64,000 bases of DNA from assembly GCA_947034895.1 (NCBI GenBank), contig OX344761.1, positions 66,773,839-66,837,838 on the forward strand. Direction: 5' to 3'. Shown here piece by piece: positions 9,116-21,048 of the stretch. The stretch comes from Rhytidiadelphus loreus. Lineage: Eukaryota; Streptophyta; Bryopsida; Hypnales; Hylocomiaceae. A program made the translations under genes and the position numbers. The notes beneath the pieces were generated by a model that was not told the origin of the DNA, searched no databases, and saw only the letters and a program-made list of their open reading frames with translations. Position 1 is the first letter of the stretch. Every line of letters begins with the position of its first letter.

Positions 9116-12100
9116 GTAGCGATACACTAACAGTCCGGACACCTGGGACCTCGGTGCCTAATTTGGCTGTTGATGCCCTTGAGACCCCAGTTCTTTTGGA
9201 CGAGGTTGGGGATGAGCCTATGCATGATATCTTGGATTCTACTGAAGGTTCTGGGTTTCTCGGAGAGGACGATATATAGAGGACACAAAAGCTTGATTAT
9301 GTTTCAACTATTTCCAGTATGCGCTTTGAACCGCATCATCTATCCAGGATGGATATTCCTCTTTGTCGTTTGGTTCCCATGCCCATGGTGAGACCTACTT
9401 TGGAGTGTGATTTGGTGCAACTTGAGACGGACTATATCCACGGTTATGAGAATGGAGCTCGTGTTTTTTATGTCTCTATTTCGAACGAGGAAGGCCAAAC
9501 TAGTGTGTTTTCAGACTCAGATAAGGGGGAGTGGGGACCTCTCTGGAATTCTGTCAACGACCAATTTAATTCATATTTGAGGAGTCATCCTGAGCTCGTG
9601 CACTTGGTGGACGCTAAGTTCTTTATCTGCGATGGAAACCACCGTCGTATCGCATGGATGAGACATATAAGGCGACTTCACAGCGCTCACCCAAAGTGGC
9701 ATGTCCGTGTTGATTCTATTCTATTGGATACCAAAGGAAGACTTGGTGCGGCCATGCAAGTGATGCATGATATTAATCAGTGAGTTCTGGTCTATCATTT
9801 TGAAATTCTAGTATTTGCTCAATCTTGTATCAATTGATGCTAACTTCGTTACCTTGTCCTGGTCATTAGGCACACCGAGAATTCTCATGTCAAAACGAAT
9901 CTTGTTCACACATTGTACCGTGTTCACAAGTATGGCACGATGCCTCTACAGAAGTTCACTGAGCTATTGAGCGCCGAGGATGCCAAGGCATGTACTCAAA
10001 ACAACAGGAAAACGTGGTACAGCATGCCCATGGAGGTGTTTACATCATTTATTTTCCAAGTAAGATTTTCATTGATTCATTTTGCTTCTTGTCGTATTCC
10101 CCTCTACTTCATTAGAGTAGGTATCTGTGGAATTTTGCATCCAACATACTCCTTGACATTTTACCTTCTAATTTTTTTCCCAGTAAGAGATTTCGGCTGC
10201 AGCAGATGCTTCGATCCGCAAATTCCACGAGGATACTCCAGTGGAAGATGTCACTCCAGATGGTGTTGCAATGGCGATGCAACATGCAACTAAGGAAGCA
10301 ACCAGATTGCTTTGCCAGAAACTTTACAAAATTCAAGCCGTGGCCAATCCGATTTTAGGTGATGAGTGGCTTCAAGAGGTAATTGGATTAGCAACTTCAT
10401 ATTTCTCTGATTTCCTCTTGTCACTTTCTTGTTCATGATACTGAATTACCTATGTCTTATCTCAGATTGAACGGCATTGGAGCTTATACGCTGTCCAAGA
10501 ATTGACCTTGGACAAGCTGCAACTCATTGCAACTGCAAATGCGGAATCAAGACACAAAGTCAAGTGGCTCAAGTGGATTAACTCTTCCGCACCTACTCGT
10601 GAGGCACGTCGTGTTCCTCCAAGACCAGCAAACGATGACAAAATCATGAGCTTTCTCTCTAAGGCTTGTTGGTATGCTGCGGTAAGTCTCTTTGAAATAT
10701 CATTTTTTACAAATTCTTTAAATTCGATATTTTTTTAAGCTTCTAATTTCATTCTTCTACACCTCATTTGACAGATTGAGGACTCTGCTCTTGAGTTATA
10801 TGAGAGCATTATCAAGGCCGACAAGATTCCAGTGAATATGGAGGTGCCTGCAAAGCCGGCGACACTTCCTGACTACATTGAGGGATGGATGAAATTGTGG
10901 ACTACGCGTATGCAGGAGCATTCAAGGGTGCTGAGTCTTTTAAGAAGTCAGACTCCTTCAAGGACTTCAAGAATTCTGCCCTTGTTGTGAAGAGGACCAT
11001 TTATAGGTTTGAAATTGAACTCAGAGCATTGAGATTCATAGGTGCACGATTCTTTTGCGTGTCAATGAGTCCATGTTCTTGCTATGCAAATTGTGAATTA
11101 TGAGTTTAATGTACACAAATCGATTCCTGATTAGGTATTTCAAATTCGAGTTGTACATGAAGAAGGCCATCTCCAAGGCCGATTTGCCGCCCTTTCTCAA
11201 CACATGGCTGGATCGATCGTCCGAGGCTTGTATGTTCTCATCTGCCCAAGACCGGAACTGGCCGAGTGTTCATCTTCAATCCGGCGCCTGGTACCTGGAA
11301 TGTAGTGGCGGTTTCACACCACCTGAGGAGGAAGCTCTCTTTATGAGCATCAAGGAGAGTCCAATTACGGAGGCGGAGTTACCTGAGTTTGCAAGGCTTG
11401 AGGCCGATGCTCGGGAGAAAGCCATGAAGCGACGGGAATTAGCAGACAAGAAAAAGGAAGAGAAGTGGGAGACCGCGAAAAAGAAGCTTGAAGAAAATGA
11501 AGTCAAAAAGAGAGATCGGAAAGCTGAGAAGGCCAAGATTGATGCCCAAGGCAAGCAGAAGGGAAAGAAGAGAAAAGTGGAGACTCCGGTGGTTGATCAA
11601 GCGACAAGTGATGGAGCCATGAAGGAATCCTCCTCAGGCTTCTCGCTCACCCAGTCACACCTCTTGCATGGCCTGCCACCTCACGTTACCGACTTGACTG
11701 CAGTGGCCGCTGTCGACCAATGCATCTTGAATGTTTCTGTCTCTAGTCTAGTGGGATCAGAGGAAGGCGCTGCAACGCAAGCATTTAAAGACGTATTCTC
11801 CCTTTTAGAGAAGGTATACCATGTACAATTCTGGTCCAATTCATTTGTCTATGCTTACCTGTTAGTAAATTCTCTGAACCTATGCAAGTGCTCACTCCAT
11901 CGCATGATGTCATATTTGAATGGTTAGTTTCTTCGAAGCATAGTTGACATTCTTACATGTCTGCAGCATGCCTCGGACAAGAAACGCTTCTTTAATGGTG
12001 TGGCAACAGGAGAAGCAGCCGTGGACCTGCTAATTGTTGATGTCCCGGAGGGTTTACCGGTCCCTACCGTTTCCATTCCACCGACATCCGTTCCAAAGTG

Positions 12101-13356
12101 GAACCAATTCTCAGAAGACGGTTTGCAAGCCGTTTTTGACTTTGCGGAGAATTATGTTCACGACGCTGGTGCTCTTCTAGTGATCTACCCTTTTAGTCGG
12201 GACATTAAATCCTACCTCTTGGGATTTTGCGAATCATTTGGATTTAAATCCGAAAGGGAGTATTGGGGCACTAACAGATTGCATTTGACCTCACCCGTGG
12301 ATCCTTCTGGAACGGTAAGACCTCCACTATGGATAGTTATCTATCTATTGAATAGACTTCATGTTCAAATAGAATTGAATATATTTTTCAATTGCATACT
12401 AATTTGAAAATTGGTGCACACAGCGCTTCAAAATTTCACTATATGTGAAGGCTAAAACTGGACCATCAAAGTCTTGATTCATTTTCCAGCATGTCCCAGC
12501 TCATGCTGCAGTAGATGTTAATGTGGGCAAAGATGACCTTCTGCAGAATTTTTGCAATAAGGAAGATCAGACCATGAATGGCAATGTCCCCTGGCGTGGG
12601 CCTCGAGAGAAGGCTCGGCCCTTCATGCAAATGCTTATTGAAGGAACTACCTTGCCTGGTGACATTGTCATGGACTGCACTGCATCTACAGGTTAATTTT
12701 TTGTTTTTAATTTAGCAATTGAATTTCTGGTTCACATTACTTTAATTCTGCGAAATTTTCCTCACTGTTGATGCGGCCTCTCTCTATCTTTGCAGGTGCC
12801 AGCATTTATGCATGTCGAGCTACTGGGCGCCATATAGTGGCTTTAGAGGACGATAAGTCTATTTTTGAGGCCCTCCTTGCTCCCTTTAACCGCTCCGTTG
12901 TGATCCCAGAGCCTACACCACAAAGCTCTAAAGCTACCCTGGTTGATTTGGAAGACGAGGTGGTGCCGGTCCAGCGTGTGCCAAAGACAACACGATTTAG
13001 TAAGTAAGTTTATCCCTATGCTTCTGAACCACAAATATAAGGATGCTTTTGGTATCTGGTTCTCATATTTATTTCTTATTTTCTGTAGGCAAGGCGCGAA
13101 AATGAAGATGTCATCAACGAAACCGTTTTTTGCAAATCCGGCCTTCTTCCGCAGTCCTCCTCAGGTTTTTCAGCTGCCAGTGTATGCTGAAGCTGCCGCA
13201 AGGCAGCTTCAAACTCATGACCGTAAAACACATTCTAGAGCTCGAACAGTAGATCCCCGTGTTCTAGTTTATGTAGATCATTCTACTAAAGATTCAGCAG
13301 ATGAGTCATCAGACACTGATGAGAGCCCTGCATCCGAATCTTCTAGCAATACCTAA
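9116..13356 (+). pseudogene. Ten-exon gene: ParB-like domain plus permuted DNA-methyltransferase-like domain, with lesions
   Basis: Exons with GT-AG borders and matching phases: about 9116-9779, 9870-10059, 10190-10378, 10466-10681, 10775-11006, 11135-11813, 11967-12314, 12490-12691, 12796-13003 and 13089-13356. Total is about 1,060 codons. Exon 1 holds FFICDGNHRRIAWMRH, similar to the DGNHR signature of ParB/Srx folds. Exon 6 has a Lys/Glu-rich helical stretch ending in KGKKRKVE, a likely nuclear signal. Exon 7 has LLIVDVPEG in the place of a methyltransferase motif IV (usually DPPY). Exons 8-9 have LPGDIVMDCTASTGAS then GRHIVALEDD, matching the GD-V-D-FxGxGT and G-E-D pattern of permuted N4/N6 methyltransferases but degenerate. 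The tail is acidic and Ser-rich. Lesions: in-frame TAG at 9277-9279; one base missing near 10880 (run of G); and a TAA straight after the best exon-3 acceptor, avoidable by using an AG six bases on. The true 5' end is not visible. Catalysis is doubtful. Confidence 0.7.
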
Positions 13357-14450
13357 TTACAAGGATACTCCTATCTATTGTATTTCCGTATACTCATCTA
13401 CATAGTTATGATGTCTTCTCTTTGCATAGTTTGTTATCTTTCTTTTCTAATCTATGGCATTTTTTATCTTACTTGGTCCCCTAAACCTCGCAGACTTTTC
13501 ATTTGCATGTTCCTAAAGTGTAAAATCACAATATTTTGTAATACACGGTCATAGGTCCCCATCTAAAAATTCCAAAGAAAGGTCACCCTAACCTAAAGGC
13601 TCACAAGCTCATAGGCTCTTGGGCTCATGCTCCAAAGCTCACAAAATAGCACCCCCGGGATCTAGAGTAGTGGAGTGGAGGGTGTTGTAGGTGGGGATGG
13701 TGCAAAGGAGGGCATTGTTGGAAGGATTGATGGGATCTGGAATAGATTTTTTGCAAGGACGTCCATTGCAAATCTTGATTTTCTAGTATTGAGGGCTTTT
13801 GAAAATTAGCCTCAAATACACTACATCTTAGAGAAAAAATCACATTAGAAATTCATTTAAAAAAAAATGTAGACTAGATTTTGAAAAGCCATAAATTGAT
13901 AGGGATTATGCATGTTATGTCTTTTAACCTCAAATTTTATTAGAAAGGAATGGAACCGTGTGCTTACAATATGTGTTACAATACCATGTGCTTGGAGTAT
14001 GTGTACCATTATAGTACCATACTGTGAGAAATCATTATATGCATATTTATTTTTTCTAGTGCAATTCCAACCTAAGCTTACTTTAACTAATTTTCTTAAA
14101 CTACAGAATTATTCTAGAGCAAAGGCAATATATACAAATGGTTGAAATGTGCAAAATGAAAATGAAATTTATAATATTCATCCCAAAGGATGCACATTCA
14201 TCCCAAAACAAGAAATATTGTCCTTTAAATATGTAGCAAACAAGCAATTTCATCCATTGAGAATGGAGGAATATATCACCTAATATTTCTTCAAAAAATT
14301 GTATCACTTATGGGAGAGATTGCTCTAAATAAAATGTTGCCAATACCTACCACATTGATCCAGTCCTTACTGCTAAAAAAAAATGCTACCAACCCCCACG
14401 TTGATCCAATCCTTAGCTCCCAACCGGATCCAAAATGCTTTCATTGGATC
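13357..14450. other. Downstream flank with fragment of a TTAA-family element
   Basis: The first 300 bases are probably 3' untranslated and flanking sequence of the preceding gene. A fragment of the TTAA element family lies at 13728-13945. At 14340-14460 a phrase containing TTGATCCA(A/G)TCCTTA occurs twice. No gene is seen. Confidence 0.5.
13728..13945 (+). mobile_element. Internal fragment of a TTAA-family element
   Basis: About 200 bases align without large gaps to 28190-28400 inside the complete element at 28028-28673. Shared words include ACTAC/AGATCTTAGAGAAAAAATC-like sequence, CACATTAGAAATTCATTTAA and GGGATTATGCATGTTA. The terminal CCCC ends and TTAA flanks are missing here. Confidence 0.7.
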
Positions 14451-14868
14451 CTAAGGTAGTATGCTCTAAAAGCGTCCACCTTCTTCAAACCACCCCTATT
14501 TTGGGGTGGAGAATGGAGATGGGGTGATCCTTAAATGACCATTGTAGCAATTGAATGCCTTGAGAATTTTTTTTAATTTTTTATTGCAAGAGCCAATCAT
14601 TGCCTTTGATTTCTGCACATCTCTTCTACAAGTTGCAAGTGGACGAATTTTGGGAGACCTATGATCACAAATAGGTGCCTATGCCTGGAATCTTTGAAAT
14701 TTTATAAGTAATTCAAAAATGCTTGGAAAAATACAAAACCACTTGTGCTAGGTTCCACATCTATTTTTCTTTCTCTCAAAAATGATCAAAAAATAATTCT
14801 GTCCACAGAAGTCTATGAAAAAGGCAGACCAACCCTTAAATGGTGGCTTTTAGAGCATACTACCTTAG
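14451..14868. mobile_element. Nonautonomous element with 23-bp perfect terminal inverted repeats
   Basis: CTAAGGTAGTATGCTCTAAA at 14451 and its exact complement ending at 14868 form 23-bp inverted arms around 372 bases without a coding frame. No clear target-site duplication was found, so the superfamily is not assigned. Confidence 0.6.
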
Positions 14869-15399
14869 TCTTCAGTGTCGGTCATCAAGGAATCCAGACT
14901 GCCAGTTGGTCTGATGAAAGATAAAACATATGGTTGTTACTTCTGGAGCAAAACTCCCACTGTAAGCATTTACGGTCCTTCAAAACAATTCTGTGCTTAA
15001 GACTGCTAGGGATGATGAATAATTATATTTCCGACCCTCAAACTAGCACGAATGAAGAGTCTTTGGGGGTATACAATACAATTCAAAAGGGAACACATGC
15101 TCTGCCAAGAATTTATAATACAGAATTTAGAAATTTATCAGTGCTGGCCTTGCTAATACAAGCGACAATAAAAGGTCTAAGTTTAGCTTGGAGACATCCC
15201 GAGTACTGGGAACTGATTTTCTGCTGTTTGAAATAGTAAAAACTTGTGAAGAACTTGTTGGAAGATTCGAAACGTTTACAGAGCAGGGAATCAGAAACAC
15301 AACTCTGTCTTAACAACACTAATGGAGACAATTTGGCATAGTGCCTGAGATACTTCAATAATGTGCCAAGTCCAGAAATTCCTAATGCAGTACCTCAAC

Positions 15400-17085
15400 C
15401 ATCTGAAAACTGTGGCCCCTTACAAAGCAGACTAGGTCTGGCGCACGAGCATTGCCATTCCTTGAATATTTCAAGAAAGGTCGGCATTGGGAAAACTCTG
15501 CCGCCTAAATGGACCAACATCACTAAAGTGTACATAGTCATAAAATTTGAGACTAAATTCACCTTTTACTCTGTAGCAATGACGAAATTTTAGGCTAATC
15601 ATATTTCTCGTCCTCTATTTTGTATGAAGAGAAGCTGAAGAGAAAACAAAACCGGAACCCTCGTTATCATCGCCAATAATCAATCATCGTCTTCAGCAAC
15701 GTCTTCGTCTTCAGGAACACCTCTCAGGTACATCACATTGTTACATCTGCAAATACAAGAGAACTGACTGTAAACGTCCAAATCTGGAAGGTCCAGAAAT
15801 ATTGACCAGAGCATCTAATTCAAAACATCCTTTCAGTAAATATAAAGACAATACCTGATAAGAACCTCTCCCAAGTTACCAGTAAATGCTCCATCCACAT
15901 ACTCCTCCGTGCTGGCTAGCTGTAAATCACGATGAAACAACCAAAAGTGAGACCTCACACACATTCATAATCAATTTCAATTTCAACTGCCAGACGAGAA
16001 GGAATTTGAATCTGAGTACTTACCTGAAGGTTCATGTACGAGTCAACCGACACCAAATAACCTGTTCCCCAAAACCCATCCAAGTATCGCGATTGGCGTC
16101 AGAAATTTAAATACAACGCAAAATCCCGGTGTCTCGAGCTTTGTGAGTATATAATTTATTTTCAAATCCAACTCACGGTTAACAAGTTAGAACCATTTTT
16201 TTGGAAAATGGGGGAGAGAGGGCTGCACAAGCAAGCTGAATTTCATAGACTTTCATGATGGCAGATTCAGTACTCACAACCAACGAAAATATTGCTTACT
16301 ATTACTTATAGCATTCTATGAGTACAGTAAACAAGTAGCGATATTGTTTACTTCTCCTGTACGACTTGGGCGGTCTAATATGCCATCGAATTTATCTGTC
16401 GATATCATTGTTATAACAGCAACAAGCGGTTTCTGAAATGAATTTCTATGCAAAAAGATATGGCATCGATTACTCCGACCTGTACCACGCTCAAACAGAA
16501 ACCCTAATGTCGGTGCGATTAGGGCTTAGCAAGGGTTTATGAGAGTCAGGAGAATAAAATATTTCATGGCATCACTAGGAACACAGGTATCTAATACACA
16601 AGGAGTCTTAAAAGTGGAATAGAAGCAACGCACCTTTGTATTCCATGCCCCACTTGAGTTTCACGATGACCGGCTTCCCTGTCAAGTCATTCAAAAATGG
16701 CTTCGGATTCACCGGTACAGTCTGCGCAAAAATTCAAAAACATACACGAGGGAAAAAATAATTCCAATCAGCTACAAAATCATACATAATCGCAAACCTC
16801 AATCCAAGTGTTGAAAGAAAGTCGACAGTAGCGCACTCAGTGTAGTCACAATGTCGGCATTTGAATTGAAGAGTGAGAAAATCAGCAAGCGAAAAAGGCT
16901 AGGTTCAAAATTTTACCGCCATCGGAAGAGGAAAGGCACGAAGCTGGCGATTAGATTAGTGACGTGAGATTTCGGAGACAACAAGTTGAGGAGAAGCCGA
17001 CGTCGGAGGAGGCCCGTCTTGAAGAGACTTGCATTTTGGACGAATTCTGTTAAGAGGGATGAGATATCGTGATCTACGGAGATGA
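15400..17085. repeat. Segmental duplication, copy 1 (Sm-F gene and flanks)
   Basis: The whole interval aligns in the same orientation with 38560-40130. Similarity covers exons, introns, about 280 bases downstream of the stop and about 160 bases upstream of the start. Introns 3 and 4 are almost identical, while intron 2 differs: copy 1 carries about 130 extra bases (16128-16262). Confidence 0.85.
15680..16922 (-). CDS. SmF: Small nuclear ribonucleoprotein Sm-F, copy 1
   Basis: Sm-F is one of seven Sm proteins that form the ring around U1, U2, U4 and U5 snRNAs in the nucleus and is needed for pre-mRNA splicing. Five coding exons on the minus strand: 16917-16922 (ATGGCG only), 16634-16721, 16024-16061, 15855-15919 and 15680-15746, all with GT-AG introns. 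The product is 87 residues. It begins [17 protein letters not shown] and contains [20 protein letters not shown] (Sm1) and [19 protein letters not shown] (Sm2, with the RNA-contacting RCNN). It ends in an acidic tail, as plant Sm-F does, and its length matches the family (about 88). Intron 2 contains AAACCCTAA telo-box sequence near 16499. The protein is identical to the second copy at 38850-39952. Confidence 0.95.
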
Positions 17086-18461
17086 GAATTTCCGTAGGCC
17101 GTGCCCATATCAATGAACGGGGAGTACCGGCATTTAGTTACGACCTAGCCGGTTGAATTTGAGAATTTCCTAATGAAATAGAGAAGTCTAGGCTAAGGTT
17201 CCGAATGAAAAAAAAATGTTTAGGAAATGGGCCGGTTCAAAAAATTATATTTAGGCATTTAGCCGTCTAGCCTCAAAGTATGTAGGAAAATTGCCTATTA
17301 AAAATATTTTTCGTAGGCGGGCAGCCGACCAATCTTATACTTTCTAGGAAATTTTTTATTACTATGCATGTAATTTTTTTTAAACTATGTGTAGACCCCT
17401 CATGGCCTCACCCCTATGGCCATGTCATCTAACATTGTAACTCATCTTGTGTAAGTGTATAACAGTATAATTGTGTAATGTGTATTACTGTATTGTGTAC
17501 CAAGATCAATAAGTCAGTAAATAATTTGCTTTTAGTGTTTTACAGTTTTACCGTTGGGATTTGGAAATTTGGCGGCCTCCGATGCAGGCAATAGCTCCAT
17601 TTCATTTTCCCGCACTCCCGCTATCCCGCCGTTCCGCCGAGGCATCGGAGCCGTTGATCGCTCCCTCAGTTGATCTGAACCGTAGGGTTTTGGACTTCGC
17701 TCACACAATCACCAATCACCACTTCGTCAGTCACACTCAACCGCGGAGCCGCCTCGCAAGCTCACATTGTCGCAACCCTCGCATCCTTCAGAAATTGTAG
17801 CCTTGCTGATTGAGAGCTTAAGTCTTCGTGTGTTACAACGATTTGCAGCGCCAAGCCACGAGTTTGTGATTTTATTTGTGATTTTGCAATGTGCATCCAC
17901 TGCACCGTCAGTTTCTATGCGATTTGTAGCACTCCAGGAGTTTGTGAATTGTGACTTCGTCTGCGGGAGTGCGGGACAGCGGGAGTGTGGGAGTACGAGC
18001 CTGCAATTTCTGGCGAGTTCGTGACTTTCAAAAGTTCTGCAAGTTCTGGCAAGTTCGTGACTTTCTGGCGAGTTCGTGACCCTGGTTCGCAACTTTGCAC
18101 CCAATTTTTTTGCGCCCTTCTTCATTTCCCATTTTTTTTTCCCTGAATGATGGTGACGAGATCAAAGTAGAATTGTAGGGTTCTAGGGTTCTGCAATTTG
18201 CATGTGCAATTTCAGATTGTAGCAACCATACTTGACTGCTGGTGAGATCGACTCTGGTGCTGGTGGTCTTTCAATTATGGCACACATTTTGAATCCAGCA
18301 CAGAATACACTCCACAGATCGATACCCACCAAGTTCCCACCGTTCATTCTACAATGTAGGGTTGCTAAAGTTGCTAGCGTTACTGAACATTTGCAATTGT
18401 TGGTTGCAAGGTTTAGGACTGTGAGCATTCTCTTGCTGTCTAGTTTCTTCTTGCTAGTTGA
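17086..18461. other. Flank and probable 5' leader of the hAT element
   Basis: No conserved ORF. Between about 18007 and 18085 the phrase GCGAGTTCGTGACTTT recurs three times with variations. Several AGGGTTT words occur near 17683 and 18180. The left end of the hAT element should lie here, but no terminal repeat or 8-bp target duplication could be fixed. Confidence 0.4.
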
Positions 18462-20726
18462 ATGGCTAAACGGCAAAGGTCCTTACGGGACCATTACTTT
18501 TCCAAATCGAGGGAACTTGATGTTTTTGAAATCTTCTCGTCAACGTCCGAGAACTCTTCTCTCGAAACAACTGATTCACAAGTCGCTCACACTCCTCCTT
18601 CAGAGGTCGAAATTGCTCAAGGGCAGTGGAAGGAGCAATGGGCCATTCAATTCGATTGGTTGCATTTTTGTCCAAATGTTGGGAGGGTTTTTTGTAAAGT
18701 CTGCAGGGATAAAGGCGGGCGATCGTCGTATGCCAAAGACGGTGCCAGGAACTTGAAGGTCAGCTCTTTCTAGGACCATGCTCGATCTGGAGAGCACAGA
18801 CGGCTAGCTTGGGCGTCGCAAAGTGGTGAGAAGGTCATAGAAAAGGCAATTTTGCAAGGGCAGAGGGCGTGCGACGAAGCTGTGGCTTTACTCTTTCGGG
18901 CTGCATATTTTCTAGGGAAGCAGTCTTTACCCTATTCGAAATTCCCTGCTTTGTGTAAACTATTGCTTACTGTGAAAGCTCCGATGACCCTATCGATGTA
19001 CCAAGATGAGAAATCTTGTGCTGACCTCATGATGTGCATTTCAGTTGTGATTCAGAAGCAGGTTATTACTCGTGTGCGGAATTCAGCATTTTTTGGTGTC
19101 ATGATTGATGAATCAACCGATGTTAGTGTTACAGGGCACCTCGTCATTTTTGCTAGCATTGTGGAGGAGGGTCTACCGGTGACTTTATTTCTTGGCTTGT
19201 TGCAGATCGATGGGGGGAAGAAGGACTCAGGTGTCGTTTATGAAACTTTAATTTCAAGCATTCGGAGATGGGGGCTTGACCTGCGGAAATTTGTCGGATT
19301 TGGGAGCAATGGTGCTAGCACCATGGTGGGCAATTTGACAGGAGTGGCTGCCCGAATCAAGTCACAGGTGAATCCTTACCTTTTATCTGTCCACTGCGTT
19401 GCTCATCGAACGAATTTGGCGGCCTTGGATGCAGCGAAGTCTCCAGATTGCAAGGTAATTTCTTCCCAAATCGACTCTCTCCTAAATTCAGTTGCTGGTT
19501 TTTTCAACAAGTCTAGCAAGCGGAAGCACACCCTTACTAAACTTCAAGAGGAATTCTTTGACGTAAAAAAAACAATGAAGCGTTACCACAAAATCCGGTG
19601 GCTAAGTCAGTGACAAGCAATTACAACCCTGTGTGAGTCTTTGGAGTCTGTCCTCGAATTCTTCCGTGGCCTGAAGGGCCAAGATGCAGGTACAGCTGCT
19701 CCCATCTTGCAGAAATTAGGGCAGTTCAAGTTCATTTATATTTTATATTTCCTTGCTGATATCTTGCATTGCTTAGCTACGTTGTCAAAGGTATTTCAGT
19801 GCAAATTTGTGGATGTGACCACTGTAGGTAGCATTGTGCGTTCCGAGATAGCCCAAATTCTTATGCTGTTCATTGTGGAAAATACTGATCTGAATGCAGA
19901 CACGTTTAACGAAGATTTAGGCTACCATGTGCTTCCGGAGTATGGCTCTTTCGGGGGTTTGCTCAGGAAGCTTCCATCTGAGATTAGGGGGGATATGTAT
20001 CACGGTTGCAAAATTCAGCGTTCTAGACTAGGAGTAGACCTCGAAGAAGCTTTGCAGTTCCAACGTTCATTTGCTGAGGCCGTTTGTGCTGGTTTGGAGG
20101 CTAGATTTCGTGACAATGATTTGATTTCTTGTTTTAAAATATTGAATCCTTTTAATATGCCGTCTAAGCAAGTTGGCCTGCAGAACTGGGGTGTCACCGA
20201 GTTGGACAAATTGCTTGAGCTCTATGGAACTGATCGATCTCATTCAGGTTTTTCCTTCCCTCCCCTTCTGGATGTGCAGGCTTGTAAGCGAGAGTTTTTG
20301 TCCTTCAAATTACAGTGTACAACTGAATGGGGGGACAAAACCTTCCGAGATTTGTGGGGTATGATTACTTGGAATCATGCCCTACAAATACGGTACCCAA
20401 ATTTGCTTATTCTTGCTGAAATTGCTAGAGTGCAGTGCTTTTCCACTGCTACTTGTGAGAGAGCTTTTAGCATTCAGAATTTGATTAAAACTCGTGTGAG
20501 GAATAGATTGGGAAGCAAAAACCTGGATGCTTTGCTTAGAGTTGCTTTAGAGGGACCAGAAGAAGAGTATGATGCTATTTTAATAGATGCCATACCCATG
20601 TGGAAGCATGAAACCAAATACAAGTTCCTCTATGCTAACCCAACTACCTATTTGTCTAATTCAGCCATAGCCACAGGTCCTACTGCTAGCACTTCAACTT
20701 CTGAATTTGGCCTTGAATTGCCTTGA
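18462..20726 (+). pseudogene. hAT-superfamily transposase, broken by two in-frame stops
   Basis: A single reading frame of 755 codons is interrupted by TAG at 18771-18773 and TGA at 19611-19613 but has no frameshift. Order: an N-terminal TTF/BED-type zinc finger (HFCPNVGRVFCKVCRDKGG, with its histidines just after the first stop); a DUF4371-like core with FFGVMIDESTDVSVTGHLVI, GFGSNGASTMVGN and LSVHCVAHRTNLA; and the hAT C-terminal dimerisation region with RYPNLLILAEIARV and STATCERAFSIQNLIKTRVR. This is the ZNF862-like branch of hAT transposases. Both stops are single-base changes away from sense codons in otherwise conserved sequence, so inactivation is recent. No intron is needed. Terminal inverted repeats were not identified. 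Confidence 0.9.
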
Positions 20727-20990
20727 CAGCTTGTGTTTGGTTGTATTTAATTCTTTCCATTTTTTTCCACATGTTGTGATGTTCATCATGCTTGTTGAAT
20801 CCTTCTCTCTCCATTTTTTTTGTTAACATGTTTTGATGTTAATCATGGTAGCTTGTATTCTATTCTATTCATTCTTTTACCACATGTTTTGATTCTTATA
20901 AGTGGTGGATTGTATGTTCTTCTCTCCATCTTTTTGCACTTGTTTTGATTCTTATGAATGTTGAAAGTTGTGTAGGCATGTTGTACTAAC

Positions 20991-21046
20991 CAGCCTCCTG
21001 AAAATGCATGGACCCTATTTTGGATCTTTGCATTTTCGGAAGGCTG
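20991..21046. repeat. Strong hairpin, 18-bp arms (16 paired)
   Basis: CAGCCTCCTGAAAATGCA at 20991-21008 pairs with TGCATTTTCGGAAGGCTG at 21029-21046 around a 20-base loop. It lies 265 bases after the hAT stop codon and directly before the SINE-like element. It could be part of the hAT 3' end or of a short inverted-repeat element. Confidence 0.7.
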
Positions 21047-21048
21047 AA

